From contig MJCC01000003.1 in assembly GCA_001766655.1 (NCBI GenBank), forward strand, positions 753,115-817,114: a stretch of 64,000 nt of DNA. The letters run 5' to 3'. Within the stretch, counting starts at the first letter, position 1; each line of letters begins with the position of its first letter. Source of the stretch: Phytomonas francai. Its lineage: Eukaryota > Euglenozoa > Kinetoplastea > Trypanosomatida > Trypanosomatidae. This document shows positions 21,301 to 30,868 of this stretch, piece by piece. The notes below the pieces were generated by a model. It was given only the letters and a program-made list of their open reading frames with translations, was not told the DNA's origin and searched no databases. Position numbers and translations under genes: made by a program.

Positions 21301-22031
21301 NCNCCGTCGTGCGGGTTGACGGCGAAGCAGTAGAGCGCGCCGTCCTCCTCGACGAGGTGCACGCGGCCGTCGCGGTACGCCGCGCACGACTCAAAGCGGT
21401 AGCGCCGCCGCGCAAGGCCCCCCTTTTCCTTTTCTCCCACGTCGTCGTCGGTCTCCGCGGCCGGGGGCAGCTGCACGAGGATGGCCTTGGCGAGCGGGTA
21501 GAGGAATCGCGGGGGGGCCGGCCCCCCCTCCTCTTCCCAGCGGCGCTCCTGCGCGAGCCGCTCGCGCAGCTCCGCGTTCGTCTGCACGAGCCCGCCGTCG
21601 GCCGTCGGCGCGCGCACCAACGCGTCGTAGAGGGCGGCGGGGTCCTCGATGGCGGGCGGGGGGTTTCGCGGCCGCGCAGGCGCGCCCTCCCCCTCCTCTT
21701 CCCCCTCTCCCTCCCCCTCCCCCTCGGGCCCGTCGTAGTCGTGGAGGCCGGGGTCGACCTCGGCGGCCTCCAGGCCCCAGTCCTCGGCCCGCGCCCGCCG
21801 GTACGCCTCGGCGAGGCCCGCCGGCAGGTACGCGCCGACGTCGCGCAGGTGGAAGGCGTAGACGGCGGAGCGGTGGTTGCGCGCGTGAAAGAGCTGCCGA
21901 AAGGCAAGGCCGTCGGGGAAGGGGAAGTAGTGCGGGGTGAGGGGGAGATCGAACGCGACGTGGCTCCCGCAGTCGCAGGTGACCAAGGAGGAGGGGTCCT
22001 CGTTTGACTCCCGACTGGGCAGCGCCCCCAT
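18304..22031 (-). CDS. Large unrecognised protein, broken by a sequencing ambiguity (about 1240 aa)
   Basis: Two minus-strand frames join here. The upstream part starts with an ATG at 22031 and runs to about 21300 (MGALPSRESNEDPSSLVTCD). The downstream part continues in another frame to 18304. The switch falls in a C run holding ambiguous bases at 21301 and 21303, and the total length is not a multiple of three, so one missing base (or two extra) is the simplest explanation. The first 250 residues contain a compact hydrophobic region and then acidic Glu/Gly-rich linkers. The middle has structured-looking segments (ALCTYRGVCLR, LLYYLSLAAVPMFVGEYMEP, DGDLIVYNCQTFMWEHYEH) and a Lys/Arg/Asn-rich patch. 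The C-terminal 400 residues are Ser/Thr/Pro-rich and probably disordered. I do not recognise a domain. Confidence 0.7.
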
Positions 22032-23048
22032 TCCGAGGCGGCCGTTCGAGTGGAAACGAAGGAAACAAACAAGATATAGGAATAGGCAAACACAGCCTTA
22101 ACTCACCAAGAGCGCAAGTATATACGTATATATTAGAAGAGCTGCTTTGGACTGCTTACTTTAATCGTCTTTGCTCTACTATAACAATGCACATAGAAAA
22201 AGCAACCCACAAACGGGGTTACAGTCTGTCGTTCCCTCACTTTCTTTGGAATCCAAGAAAAGGTTCAAGGCAAAAAAAAGTGGACTGATTATATTGGTTA
22301 CCGTGATGATCCATTCTTTGCTAGAATTGAGTTTCATAGGGGAAATGAAGGAGGGGAGAAATAGCTCGAGGATCCAATAAAAAATCATATATTTATATTC
22401 AAAAGTTAATATTCTTGGCAAGAAGGACTTTACACTTTCCTATAGTAGCGTGAGTTAGTTCCACATTACCAAGCTATATAAAAATGCAAAAAAGAGTAAA
22501 ATCACGCACAAAATCGAAAGTAGCATAATAGAATGTTCTTTCTCCTCCTCTACCATAGATTCTGTAGATTTATAAACAATTTATATTGCATTCGTTTTGA
22601 ATTTGTCAAGAAGTAAATATATACCTAATCAAAGAAGCGGCACCGGCAAACCAAGCTGTTGGTAAGATAAAGGTAGCAGCAATGTTTTATAACCAAATTT
22701 AATATGATTGAGATGCAATTATTTACATATGACTTGTGCATCTCTAATATATGTATAAGCCAAACGCTGTGTCAAAACGTATTCGTGGATCACTTTGACG
22801 TGCCGTATTTACAATGAACAGATGCGTTTATAATTCTGTGATGTACACAAACATTATGAGTTATGCACATCTTTACACTCCCTTTTGCTATCCTTTTTCA
22901 CGTATTTTCGGGAAAAAGACGAACATTAAAAAATCAAAGATATTTATGCATGAAATAGGTAAATATGTTTGCCCATGAAAACATAAACAACATGGTTGAA
23001 GAATTTTTTTCTTGTCATGTTGAGGAATAGAATCTCACCATTTCAGAG
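22032..23048. other. Intergenic region
   Basis: AT-rich DNA with no convincing coding signal on either strand. It probably holds the 5' UTR of the large unrecognised gene and the 3' UTR of the small membrane protein gene. Confidence 0.6.
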
Positions 23049-23351
23049 TCACTTCTTATCGTTCGTGTTTTCAATGTTCTCCGTATCATCGCTGTAACTG
23101 TTCTCCAGCATACTGTAAGGATCTACATCGAGAAGACATTGACTATTTTCCCTGATTTCCCTCCGGCGTCTTTTTTGCTCACCTTCGTTGAAGTAGAACC
23201 AGACTATAAGGAATAGTGTGATTATAAGCAATATAAAAACGCCTAGCATTATTACGAAGAAGATTACCCAATACTTTTGAAGCAGGGTGCGCTGAGTTGT
23301 GTAGGTGGTATGGACATAGGGTTGCGGAAAATCTATGCTAGTGAAGCTCAT
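23049..23351 (-). CDS. Small single-pass membrane protein (100 aa)
   Basis: A short protein with a polar N-terminus of about 26 residues, one strongly hydrophobic helix at about residues 28-54 (YWVIFFVIMLGVFILLIITL), then the basic stop-transfer cluster KRRRREIRE and an acidic, Asn/Ser-rich tail ending TNDKK. The positive residues after the helix suggest that the tail faces the cytosol. The ATG start, the well-formed membrane segment and the position in the gene row support a real gene, although the surrounding DNA is very AT-rich. No family is recognised. It resembles its upstream neighbour in layout. Confidence 0.6.
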   Translation of the reverse strand: MSFTSIDFPQPYVHTTYTTQRTLLQKYWVIFFVIMLGVFILLIITLFLIVWFYFNEGEQKRRRREIRENSQCLLDVDPYSMLENSYSDDTENIENTNDKK

Positions 23352-24552
23352 AAGTTGATATTTCCTATATGTTGAGATAAAACAATTTTATCCTTGACAA
23401 TATGATATAAGGAAGCAAGAAAAGTTATTTAACTGCATGGTTTACCGTTAAAGCTGCCTTAGTTTCCGTTGATGTGGCTCCATTTCTTTTCACTGAAGGG
23501 ACTGACAAGATTGTTTTGTTGGCTCAAAAATCACCTACTCATACAATAAAGATTTACCAAACAAAAACAAGCAGTGCTGAGTAAATAATGCGAAATTCAT
23601 TACATTCACAAAGCGACTGAAAATACAAGATCATTGAATCTTTAATTTTTTCGTTCAATTTTGCAATCAATTATTCCTGAATCAGAAGCTATGTTAGACA
23701 CCATGAATTTTATTAAAAATACATTTCCAAGAAATTATAAATCGTGTACGTATACATGTGCTTACATTTCTAAATACATATATGTACACATGATATTGAC
23801 TATAGGAGACTAAATTTTATACCGTCCACGCATACGTATCTCATTTCCATACTCGGGGGTTAATTCTATCAAGAGTAATCATTAGCATACATTTCTCTGC
23901 ATAATTTTTTAGCGTTTTAAAGACGTCTAAATGCATATACAGGTAAGCAGATAATATATAATTCAAAAAAGCTGTAGGTATTATACGCTCCAAATAGATC
24001 ATGCTCTAAGATTTATAATAATTATATAATATAAGCAAGTTAATAAATCTTTTAAAAATCACAAACGTAAATTTATCTAGGAATGTTCACTTCTTTCCAC
24101 TTACCTCAGCACGCATATTATACCATTCGTTTTCTTGGCCCATTTATATATAAAAATGTATAAAAAGGTGATGAGCTCGGTCATGAATCTTTTCATGGAA
24201 ATAGTTCAAAGAAGGGGTCTGTCCTAAAGACAAATGCCTGATGAGGGTATGACACACACTTGTACATACGATTAATTAATTAGTACCGAAAAGTTAACGC
24301 TAGAGTGATGTAGACTATCATTAATTTAATGGAAAAGTATCACAATGCACTTCCTTTTTTTTGTTTAAAAGACTAGATAAAATTAAGGCACTGCATGGGA
24401 AAGTTAGATTAGCTTAATTTCAGGTGTTGCAAAACTATTTTCATTATCTTAACCAATATTATACCAAGGCTGGTAACGAAACGGAGAGGCTAGCTTATAG
24501 TGTAGGTGCGTAGCGAATTACAGCTTATACATATATCTTCGATAGACCTAAC
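23352..24552. other. Intergenic region
   Basis: 1.2 kb of very AT-rich DNA. I see no reading frame with protein-like composition on either strand. Confidence 0.6.
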
Positions 24553-25458
24553 TTAACACGCATTCTGATATATTTGGCATTCTTGATGGGACGTTTTATT
24601 TTGAAAGGCCAGTGAGGAATTAGACGCGGAAAGGTTTTCTGAGGTCATGGTTAACGTCTTTATCGTAGGTATCTTCATGATGGACTCGCCCAGTGAACGG
24701 TCGGAGTCTTTTTGGCCAGTTTCCAACCCTGTGGAAACCCTGCAAGACGCCTTCTCTACTTCTGAAGCTTGCATTGAAACATCGACAGGGTGCATTTGGT
24801 TTCCTTTGCTATGTTCAGAGAATATAGTAAAAGAGCGTTCTACGTTCTTGTGAACATCCTCTCGACAGCGGAACAATCCCATATCTGTGATATTATCAAT
24901 CGCCAGCAGATACGGGCGAACTTCATTAACGTAGTTGTTGTTCTCCGACCAACAGTTAAACGTTGAGGACCAGTGATATAAACTGTCAAGGTCGTCATTC
25001 TCGTTGTTTTTTATGACTGATAAGCCATCTTTGTGGTCCATAGCCGCAATTTTCCCAAAGTCGGCACATACACCGCACGGCGGCTGGCAAGATGAGTTCT
25101 CTGTAGAATCTAATGACGATTTCATGTCGAGGGGGCAGGAGTGGTTGCCAACGTCCTCGCCTCCGGCACAGTAGCACGACCTCATAGAAGTTCTGCAACT
25201 TACCCGGTCATCCATGGAGGCTTGCGACACGTGAGAATAGGTTAAATTCCTATCCATTTTGAACAATAAGTTTGCAAAAGGGCTTTCCAGGGATCCCAGG
25301 CATATCGTTAACTTCGTCTCAGCATTAACAGATTGGTACCTCCTGGAGTACGTCAAGAGGAGCAAAAAAAACACCAAGAGCACGATGTTGATGACAATAA
25401 TTGCCACAACAACAAACTTGATGATCGAAAGAAGTACGAAAAGAGTTACCACAAACAT
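24553..25458 (-). CDS. Single-pass membrane protein with long polar tail (301 aa)
   Basis: The frame is open further upstream but has no ATG there, so the start is taken at 25458. From it the protein begins with a long hydrophobic stretch (about residues 1-36, MFVVTLFVLLSIIKFVVVAI and following), able to act as a signal anchor. It continues with the basic segment YSRRYQ. The remaining 260 residues are polar, rich in Ser, Asn, Asp and Cys, with a Cys cluster at about residues 90-132 (SCRTSMRSCYC, CQPPCGVC). No domain is recognised. With the 100-residue membrane protein downstream it forms a pair of AT-rich, fast-evolving-looking genes. Confidence 0.6.
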   Translation of the reverse strand: MFVVTLFVLLSIIKFVVVAIIVINIVLLVFFLLLLTYSRRYQSVNAETKLTICLGSLESPFANLLFKMDRNLTYSHVSQASMDDRVSCRTSMRSCYCAGGEDVGNHSCPLDMKSSLDSTENSSCQPPCGVCADFGKIAAMDHKDGLSVIKNNENDDLDSLYHWSSTFNCWSENNNYVNEVRPYLLAIDNITDMGLFRCREDVHKNVERSFTIFSEHSKGNQMHPVDVSMQASEVEKASCRVSTGLETGQKDSDRSLGESIMKIPTIKTLTMTSENLSASNSSLAFQNKTSHQECQIYQNAC

Positions 25459-25965
25459 CCAGATTATATATATACATTCAAGTATATCTATATCTATATA
25501 TAGATATAGATATTTATGAATAAAAGTTATAAAAAGATGAGGCCCTTTCTCGCTAAAATGCTTGCAAGCTTCGTACAATATTCAGGATGGGTATTATTTA
25601 CTTGTTTTTTGTCGTTTTGAACCTCTTTCTTAGGAGAAAGTGTGACACGGAGCAATATGATGCCACAAATATTTCCGGAAAGAAAGTTGAAAAAGGGAAA
25701 ATAAAAGTTACAATTTTTTTTAAAAATATGCACTATAGTTATTTATATATTAAGACGCAAAATAATTTAGTTTTCTTCCTTCGAGTCCTTGTGAAATAAA
25801 AGAAATAAATAAGGAAGACACTTTTTAGAACATCACCAATAATATATACATGCATATATGAAAGATTATCCCTTTCATCCGTAAAAAAATTAAAGTAAAA
25901 AGACGTTAGTCATGCTTTTAAAGGCTACGTCTTTTCATTTTTCTCTTTCTCTCCCTCGACATTGT
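25459..25965. other. Intergenic region with palindrome
   Basis: AT-rich spacer between the mL49-like gene and the membrane protein gene. It holds a 30-base perfect palindrome at 25484-25513. No gene seen. Confidence 0.6.
25484..25513. repeat. Perfect 30-base AT palindrome
   Basis: The sequence reads ATATCTATATCTATA and then its exact reverse complement. It lies 26 bases before the start codon of the 301-residue membrane protein, so within its probable 5' UTR or right at the splice site. Confidence 0.85.
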
Positions 25966-26742
25966 CTAAAACCCCAGACCCAGAAGCCAGTGATGTAGCA
26001 CCATACGGCCATCCTGCCCTACGTTGTATACATACAAGGAATGACTTCGTACAAAGATCTTTTTCGTTGGGAATATCTTCATCAGCTCCTCTTCACAGCG
26101 GAATCGATCGCCTTCGACGCCTTGGATGCGCATATAGAAGGCGGGCATGAGATTGCGTGGGTTCATCGAGTGGATCGTGCCGGGCAGGCGACCATTGCTG
26201 CTCCGGTGCACAAAAAAGGGGATGCAGTCGAGCGGGTCGGCGGGGCCAAGCGGCGGTGCGTAGCCAACTGCCGACGCCCGCCCTGCAATGGCGTAAAACG
26301 TGCGCTCCTCGGGCGGCGCACCGTCCGGCGGCTCCACGGCATAGATCCCGCCGCTATTACCGTCCTCGTCGATGTGCCGGAGGTGCCGCTGCAGGCGGTC
26401 AAAGTTGTGCAGCGCAAAGCGCAAAGGAAGTTTGAGGAGCTCGTCGTAGATATCTGCGCGCAGTTGGCGATTCCACCGCGTCATCATCGGCTTCATCTGC
26501 GGAAGCTTTGCGATCGCTTGACGGATCTCGGGTTGATGCAAAAAATGCTCGTTTGCGCTCGCTGAGGCGGTGAAAGCAGCGCTGCTCTGAGCCGCTAGCT
26601 TGCGAGATGCCTGACGATGTTGCGTGCCTTCCGGGATCACGTTGACGTACTTACCCCCTTCCGGGCGCACATCAAACCCGAGGGCTGAGCTAGAGGCGGT
26701 TCCGCCGAGCCACACAAGCTTTAGTGCAGATTTCTTCAGCAT
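25966..26742 (-). CDS. Mitochondrial ribosomal protein mL49-like (258 aa)
   Basis: The N-terminus is basic and Ser/Ala-rich without acidic residues up to about residue 23, compatible with mitochondrial import. The C-terminal 75 residues follow the mL49 (Img2) pattern: a proline-rich lead, then beta-strand AFYMRIQGVEGDRFRCEEEL, a helix with basic residues, IFVRSHSLYVYN, and the terminal WLLGLGF, which resembles the WLL-x-x-GF ending typical of mL49. The family is a component of the mitochondrial large ribosomal subunit. The preceding 180 residues would be a kinetoplastid extension. The assignment rests on the C-terminal pattern alone and could be wrong. Confidence 0.6.
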   Translation of the reverse strand: MLKKSALKLVWLGGTASSSALGFDVRPEGGKYVNVIPEGTQHRQASRKLAAQSSAAFTASASANEHFLHQPEIRQAIAKLPQMKPMMTRWNRQLRADIYDELLKLPLRFALHNFDRLQRHLRHIDEDGNSGGIYAVEPPDGAPPEERTFYAIAGRASAVGYAPPLGPADPLDCIPFFVHRSSNGRLPGTIHSMNPRNLMPAFYMRIQGVEGDRFRCEEELMKIFPTKKIFVRSHSLYVYNVGQDGRMVLHHWLLGLGF

Positions 26743-27744
26743 ATGTATTATCCTTTCTCTAATTTTATACTATTGGAATGACGCGTTATGTGATGCGTGA
26801 GGAACTCTGGGTTTCCTATTTCCGTCACCACCCTCGCTGTACAATATACAGAAGGGGTACTTTTACCGTAGCTTTCATCAGAAGGTTAGGGAAGGGAGCA
26901 CTCATTAACAGAAACAGTAATTCTTCAAATGTATCTATTTTTGCGAAAAATAAAAGGCACCCTTGACTCCATTTTGAGGACTTTTTAAGAGTGGATGTTC
27001 TTTTATTGATTTAAGTTCAAGTTGCACCAGAATCCGTTTGAAAAATGTAGGACTTGTTATTTATTCTCCTTTCACACACTTTCCTTTTCCACGATCCATT
27101 TATGACGAAGGAATTGAACGGAAGCGGAAGACAAGAGACCCTCTCTATGGATGGGGAGATTTTTCACCGGAATTCCAACATTTTCTTTAGTATACTTACC
27201 ACATAACGTGCGCACACTCCCTCCTTAGGATGAGTGTCTCGCGTTTTACTTTGTACACGAGGAATGCATTAATACATTCCTATTTTGCCACTCATCGTAC
27301 CTTCGATTATGAGACAGGCAATTATTTTATTATTGCGAATTTTTATTTAGTTCAAACTTTTTTACTTTTAACGCTTACCCCCCATTCCCTCTTTTTTTTT
27401 CTCCATCGCAACCTATGACTACAAACGATGAAAAATAAAAAAAAGGAACTACAACTTCAAGAATAAATAAATAGACAAATGTGAATTCTATTAGTCTTTT
27501 CAAGGTTTCGGTATCACAATTACCATGCAAAGCAAGCAAACAGCAATGACAAACAATAAATCTTTGATGCCACACCACTGCTTATTGTTGCAACAATAAA
27601 ACAACACCAACTCATCGCTTAACCATCTCACCCATATCTTCGTAGGAAAGTAAAGAAGGCAAACAAGCAAACCAATTCCATCCCCTCTCAAAAAACAAAA
27701 ACAACCAGGCATGTTACAGCCCACTCCCTCCCTTATTAACGTTG
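26743..27744. other. Intergenic region
   Basis: AT-rich spacer with T-rich runs, probably the 3' UTR of eIF2-beta and the 5' region of the mL49-like gene. No gene seen. Confidence 0.6.
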
Positions 27745-28767
27745 TCACAGGGTCATCGCCGCGCGTTGGCGCGAGCGCTTTTCGATCTGCGCGCTGTACG
27801 TCGCGGAGCTCGCGGCCTGCACCGTGCGCGTGGCCGTGCACCAGTTACAGCGCAACTCCAGCCTCCGCCCGTCCTTTGTGAGAGTCGTGTCAATGCGGTG
27901 ACAGGAGTAGCACTTGACGTACTCGTCCAGGTACTTGATCAGGGTGCGATCGAAGTCGGTGGCTTTGCGGATTTCGAACTTCAGGATCAGCGCGTTGTTG
28001 CTGTCTAGGTTGCCGCGGATGGAGAGCTCCTTCTCGATGAAGTCCTTGACGTCCTCCATCGAGCGGTGGAACGCTTCACAGATGCGGCCAAAGTTCGAGA
28101 TGGCGGTCTTCTTCTTGCCTATCTTTTCAAGTATAGGAACTGGAATTGGGTTACGCTCTGTCATCGCACTGCCCTCGTTATTGCGATTAAGCGCTTCGAA
28201 GAGGTGTGTGAGCATGGCGTGGTAAGTATAGCCTTCCTCATTGTTCTCATTCTTGTTGCCATCAGTGTCGTTAGAGGTAGGGGACTGCAGATGGGGCGAA
28301 GAAACATTTGAACCTTTGTAGTCGATGCCGGCATCCAGAAACTTTTCGAGTCGTTGTTCCTCCTGCTGCTCCAGTAGCTGGTTTTGCTGTTCCTGCACCA
28401 CGAGCGCTTCCATCTGCGTGTGTGTGACCTTCTTCAGAATGGCCAAGAGCTCGTTGTAGGTGAGCGCGTCGAAGTCGAGGTTGTAGACATCCCTCTCGAA
28501 CGTGAGGTTGGAAAGGGTGGCGGAGACCCCTCCACTGACAGCGTTCTCGGAGGCTGGCGCGGGAGCAGGTGGCGGCATTGGCGGCATGGCTTTAGCCCCT
28601 TCGGTGGGGTCGACGTAGTGCGGGGCTGCCGCGGGCGCTTTTGCTGGAATGCTCACCGGCGCGGGGGGCTGCTGCTGCTTCTGTTGCTCCTCCACCACGT
28701 CGTCGTCGTCTTGTCGATTGCCACGCCGGCGTCCAGCACGCCGGGGCTGAGCTGGGGTCTCTTCCAT
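27745..28767 (-). CDS. Translation initiation factor eIF2 subunit beta (340 aa)
   Basis: Subunit of the GTP-binding complex that brings initiator tRNA to the 40S ribosome. The C-terminal third is typical: IGKKKTAISNFGRICEAFHR, then ALILKFEIRKATDFDRTLIK with YLDEYVKCYSCHRIDTTL, and the C4 zinc ribbon closed by LRCNWC. A basic tail ends in EKRSRQRAAMTL. The N-terminal half differs from fungal and animal proteins. It has an RRAGRRRGNR patch, acidic DDDD, a Gln-rich run, Pro/Ala linkers and a Gln/Glu coiled-coil-like stretch at about residues 116-144, but no run of lysines. Those lysine boxes bind eIF5 and eIF2B-epsilon in other eukaryotes. Confidence 0.95.
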   Translation of the reverse strand: MEETPAQPRRAGRRRGNRQDDDDVVEEQQKQQQPPAPVSIPAKAPAAAPHYVDPTEGAKAMPPMPPPAPAPASENAVSGGVSATLSNLTFERDVYNLDFDALTYNELLAILKKVTHTQMEALVVQEQQNQLLEQQEEQRLEKFLDAGIDYKGSNVSSPHLQSPTSNDTDGNKNENNEEGYTYHAMLTHLFEALNRNNEGSAMTERNPIPVPILEKIGKKKTAISNFGRICEAFHRSMEDVKDFIEKELSIRGNLDSNNALILKFEIRKATDFDRTLIKYLDEYVKCYSCHRIDTTLTKDGRRLELRCNWCTATRTVQAASSATYSAQIEKRSRQRAAMTL

Positions 28768-29524
28768 TTTGACTTCACAAGGAAATAAATAAAAAAATAG
28801 CTTTGTGATACTGCTTTTTTTGTCGAAGGATTTGTCCGTTTAGGATCTTATCTATACAGGTGATATGAACAGGAGCAATCGAAAAAGCGAAGGGAAAAGG
28901 AAGTATATTTTATAAAACTAGATGAGACCCATAGGATTCACAATATTCACAGGGTATGGGGAAGAATGTCTATAGACATGCCAAAATAGCCCCCCCTCCC
29001 CACCCCCCTCCCTCCTGCTTTTAATAGATTTATAACAATATATATATTGCTATTCATTTTGGCAACATTAAATAATGAATAGGCTAATAAAGGAGCATAT
29101 GATATAAACTCTAACTCCTCTTTTTGGACAAATAAATCGTAGCATATGTTGGGAAAAAAAGGGTTATTCGTAGTATTGTTAACTGCAGCTTCAATCATCC
29201 TGCAAAAAAAATAGTTATTGTTTTTTGACTAATATGGTTTAAATTATCACTGGCAAGAATTAATGTATATATCGCTAGATGATGCATTTTCTTATAGTCG
29301 TTGCATATATACTAAAAAATGTTATTTAACCTTCTATTTTTCTTTTTCCCACGCCTTGAAAGAATTGAATTTCATTTTTGACTAATCGCTTTCAAAAAAA
29401 AAAACAAATGCAAAAATAAAATATGAATGAGTTATTATTATTATTATATATGCATCTAAATAGTTATAATTGATATGAAAATGATTGGCGTGTTATTAAG
29501 ACACCCAATTCACCTTCAACCATG
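28768..29524. other. Intergenic region
   Basis: AT-rich spacer with a C-rich run near 28990-29013 and poly-A/T runs near 29396-29404. Short frames look accidental. No gene seen. Confidence 0.6.
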
Positions 29525-30868
29525 TTATGGACGTGGAAAATCGGGATACCTTGGGAGTCCATTTGGGCTGAACACGATTTGCCATAGCTGCAAGTCTCGG
29601 GCCAGGAACGCACCGGCACTGCTACTTAGATAGTAGTAGAACATTCGGAAAAATTCCTCCCCTTTTCCTTTCTCCCCCGAATCCATATCACGTTTCCACA
29701 TCTCCAGAAAGCGCTCTCTCCAGGCCATTAGTGTAAGACCGTAGAAGTACCCAAAGTTGTGGACGTCTTCTATAACAAATTGCTTCTCGCTGCTCTTAGT
29801 GATATTTTTGGCGCTCGGCAAGCAGCCACCCGGGAAGATATACTTGAGATACCACTGATCCGCCGTGTACTTGGTGACCTTACTGCCTATGGTATGCAGC
29901 AGCAGGAACGCATCAGGGTCGTCCTTCTTGAGAAGACGCCGCATGCATTTGAAGAAAGTTTTATAGTTTTTGTATCCAACATGCTCAAACATACCGACTG
30001 ATACGATGCGGTTGAACCTCCTCGTAAATTTAACATCACGGTAGTCTTGAACAAGTATCGTAATGTTTGGATTGTCCTTCGTGTACTCAGAGGCGAATTC
30101 GTACTGTTTCTCCGAGATGGTGATTCCCACCACCTTCACTTCATAGCGTTCACTGAGGAATTTTGCCAAGGTACCCCAGCCACACCCCACGTCAAGCACC
30201 TCCATCCCCTTTTCCAGCTTTAGCTTATCCCCTATCATTTTCAGCTTTAACTCCTGAGCTTCATCGAGCGTTTCTACAGGGCATGGCTTCCCGTTCGCAT
30301 CGTGCTTCAGCCAGTACGCGCAGCTATACTGCATGCTCTCCCCCAGCATCTCTTTGAAAAAATTGGTACTCAAGTCGTAATGCTGAATACCAACCCGTTT
30401 GCTCTTTTTCTTGGTTTGTAGATTAAAAAGTCTAGCGCTGACCACATTAAAAAAGTCTTTGGCGTTGTTCGGGAAGTAATACTCAATGTTGCCCTGCAGG
30501 ATTTTTTCGAAAAAAATGTGCAAGGCGTGGAAATCATTCGTATCCCACCACCCATCCATGTACGCTTCGCCAAGACCCAGACTGCCTTGGCGAAGCACAC
30601 GACGGAAAAGCAATGGGTGATGCACCTTCACATCCCACGGCCGACTGCCATTAATTTTAATATCGATGGTATCCAGAATTTTCTGCAAAGTCCGCATGTA
30701 TCCTTTCTCACTCTTTTCATATTTTTGATACTCCTTATTAGGAAGGACGAAGAAGTTGTATTTTTTAGGGAGGTCATCCTTAGGAAAGGATTTGTTCTCA
30801 TCCTGACGTAGGTTAATCGCTTTCTCAGTTGATTGAGAAGCATTATTATCAATGAAGCCTGCCGCCAT
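29525..30868 (-). CDS. CFAS: Cyclopropane-fatty-acyl-phospholipid synthase (447 aa)
   Basis: Adds a methylene group from S-adenosylmethionine across double bonds of phospholipid acyl chains. The N-terminal domain (about residues 35-160) has the lipid-binding part with GSLGLGEAYMDGWWDTNDFH. The catalytic domain begins with IQHYDLSTNFFKEMLGESMQ and YSCAYW. It holds the SAM-binding loop LDVGCGWGTLAKFLSERY and IVSVGMFEHVGYKNY. The substrate-site segment WYLKYIFPGGCLPS follows. All family signatures appear intact and the length suits bacterial enzymes of about 380-450 residues. The gene is widely regarded as bacterial in origin in trypanosomatids; it occurs in Leishmania, Crithidia and relatives and not in Trypanosoma. 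The coding region is clearly less GC-rich than several neighbours and has large AT-rich spacers on both sides. Confidence 0.95.
   Translation of the reverse strand: MAAGFIDNNASQSTEKAINLRQDENKSFPKDDLPKKYNFFVLPNKEYQKYEKSEKGYMRTLQKILDTIDIKINGSRPWDVKVHHPLLFRRVLRQGSLGLGEAYMDGWWDTNDFHALHIFFEKILQGNIEYYFPNNAKDFFNVVSARLFNLQTKKKSKRVGIQHYDLSTNFFKEMLGESMQYSCAYWLKHDANGKPCPVETLDEAQELKLKMIGDKLKLEKGMEVLDVGCGWGTLAKFLSERYEVKVVGITISEKQYEFASEYTKDNPNITILVQDYRDVKFTRRFNRIVSVGMFEHVGYKNYKTFFKCMRRLLKKDDPDAFLLLHTIGSKVTKYTADQWYLKYIFPGGCLPSAKNITKSSEKQFVIEDVHNFGYFYGLTLMAWRERFLEMWKRDMDSGEKGKGEEFFRMFYYYLSSSAGAFLARDLQLWQIVFSPNGLPRYPDFPRP

Noticed and set aside
20879..22093. 404-codon minus-strand frame overlapping the large unrecognised protein
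   Set aside because: Highly Arg/Pro/Ala-rich out-of-frame translation of GC-rich DNA; the overlapping frames give ordinary protein composition.
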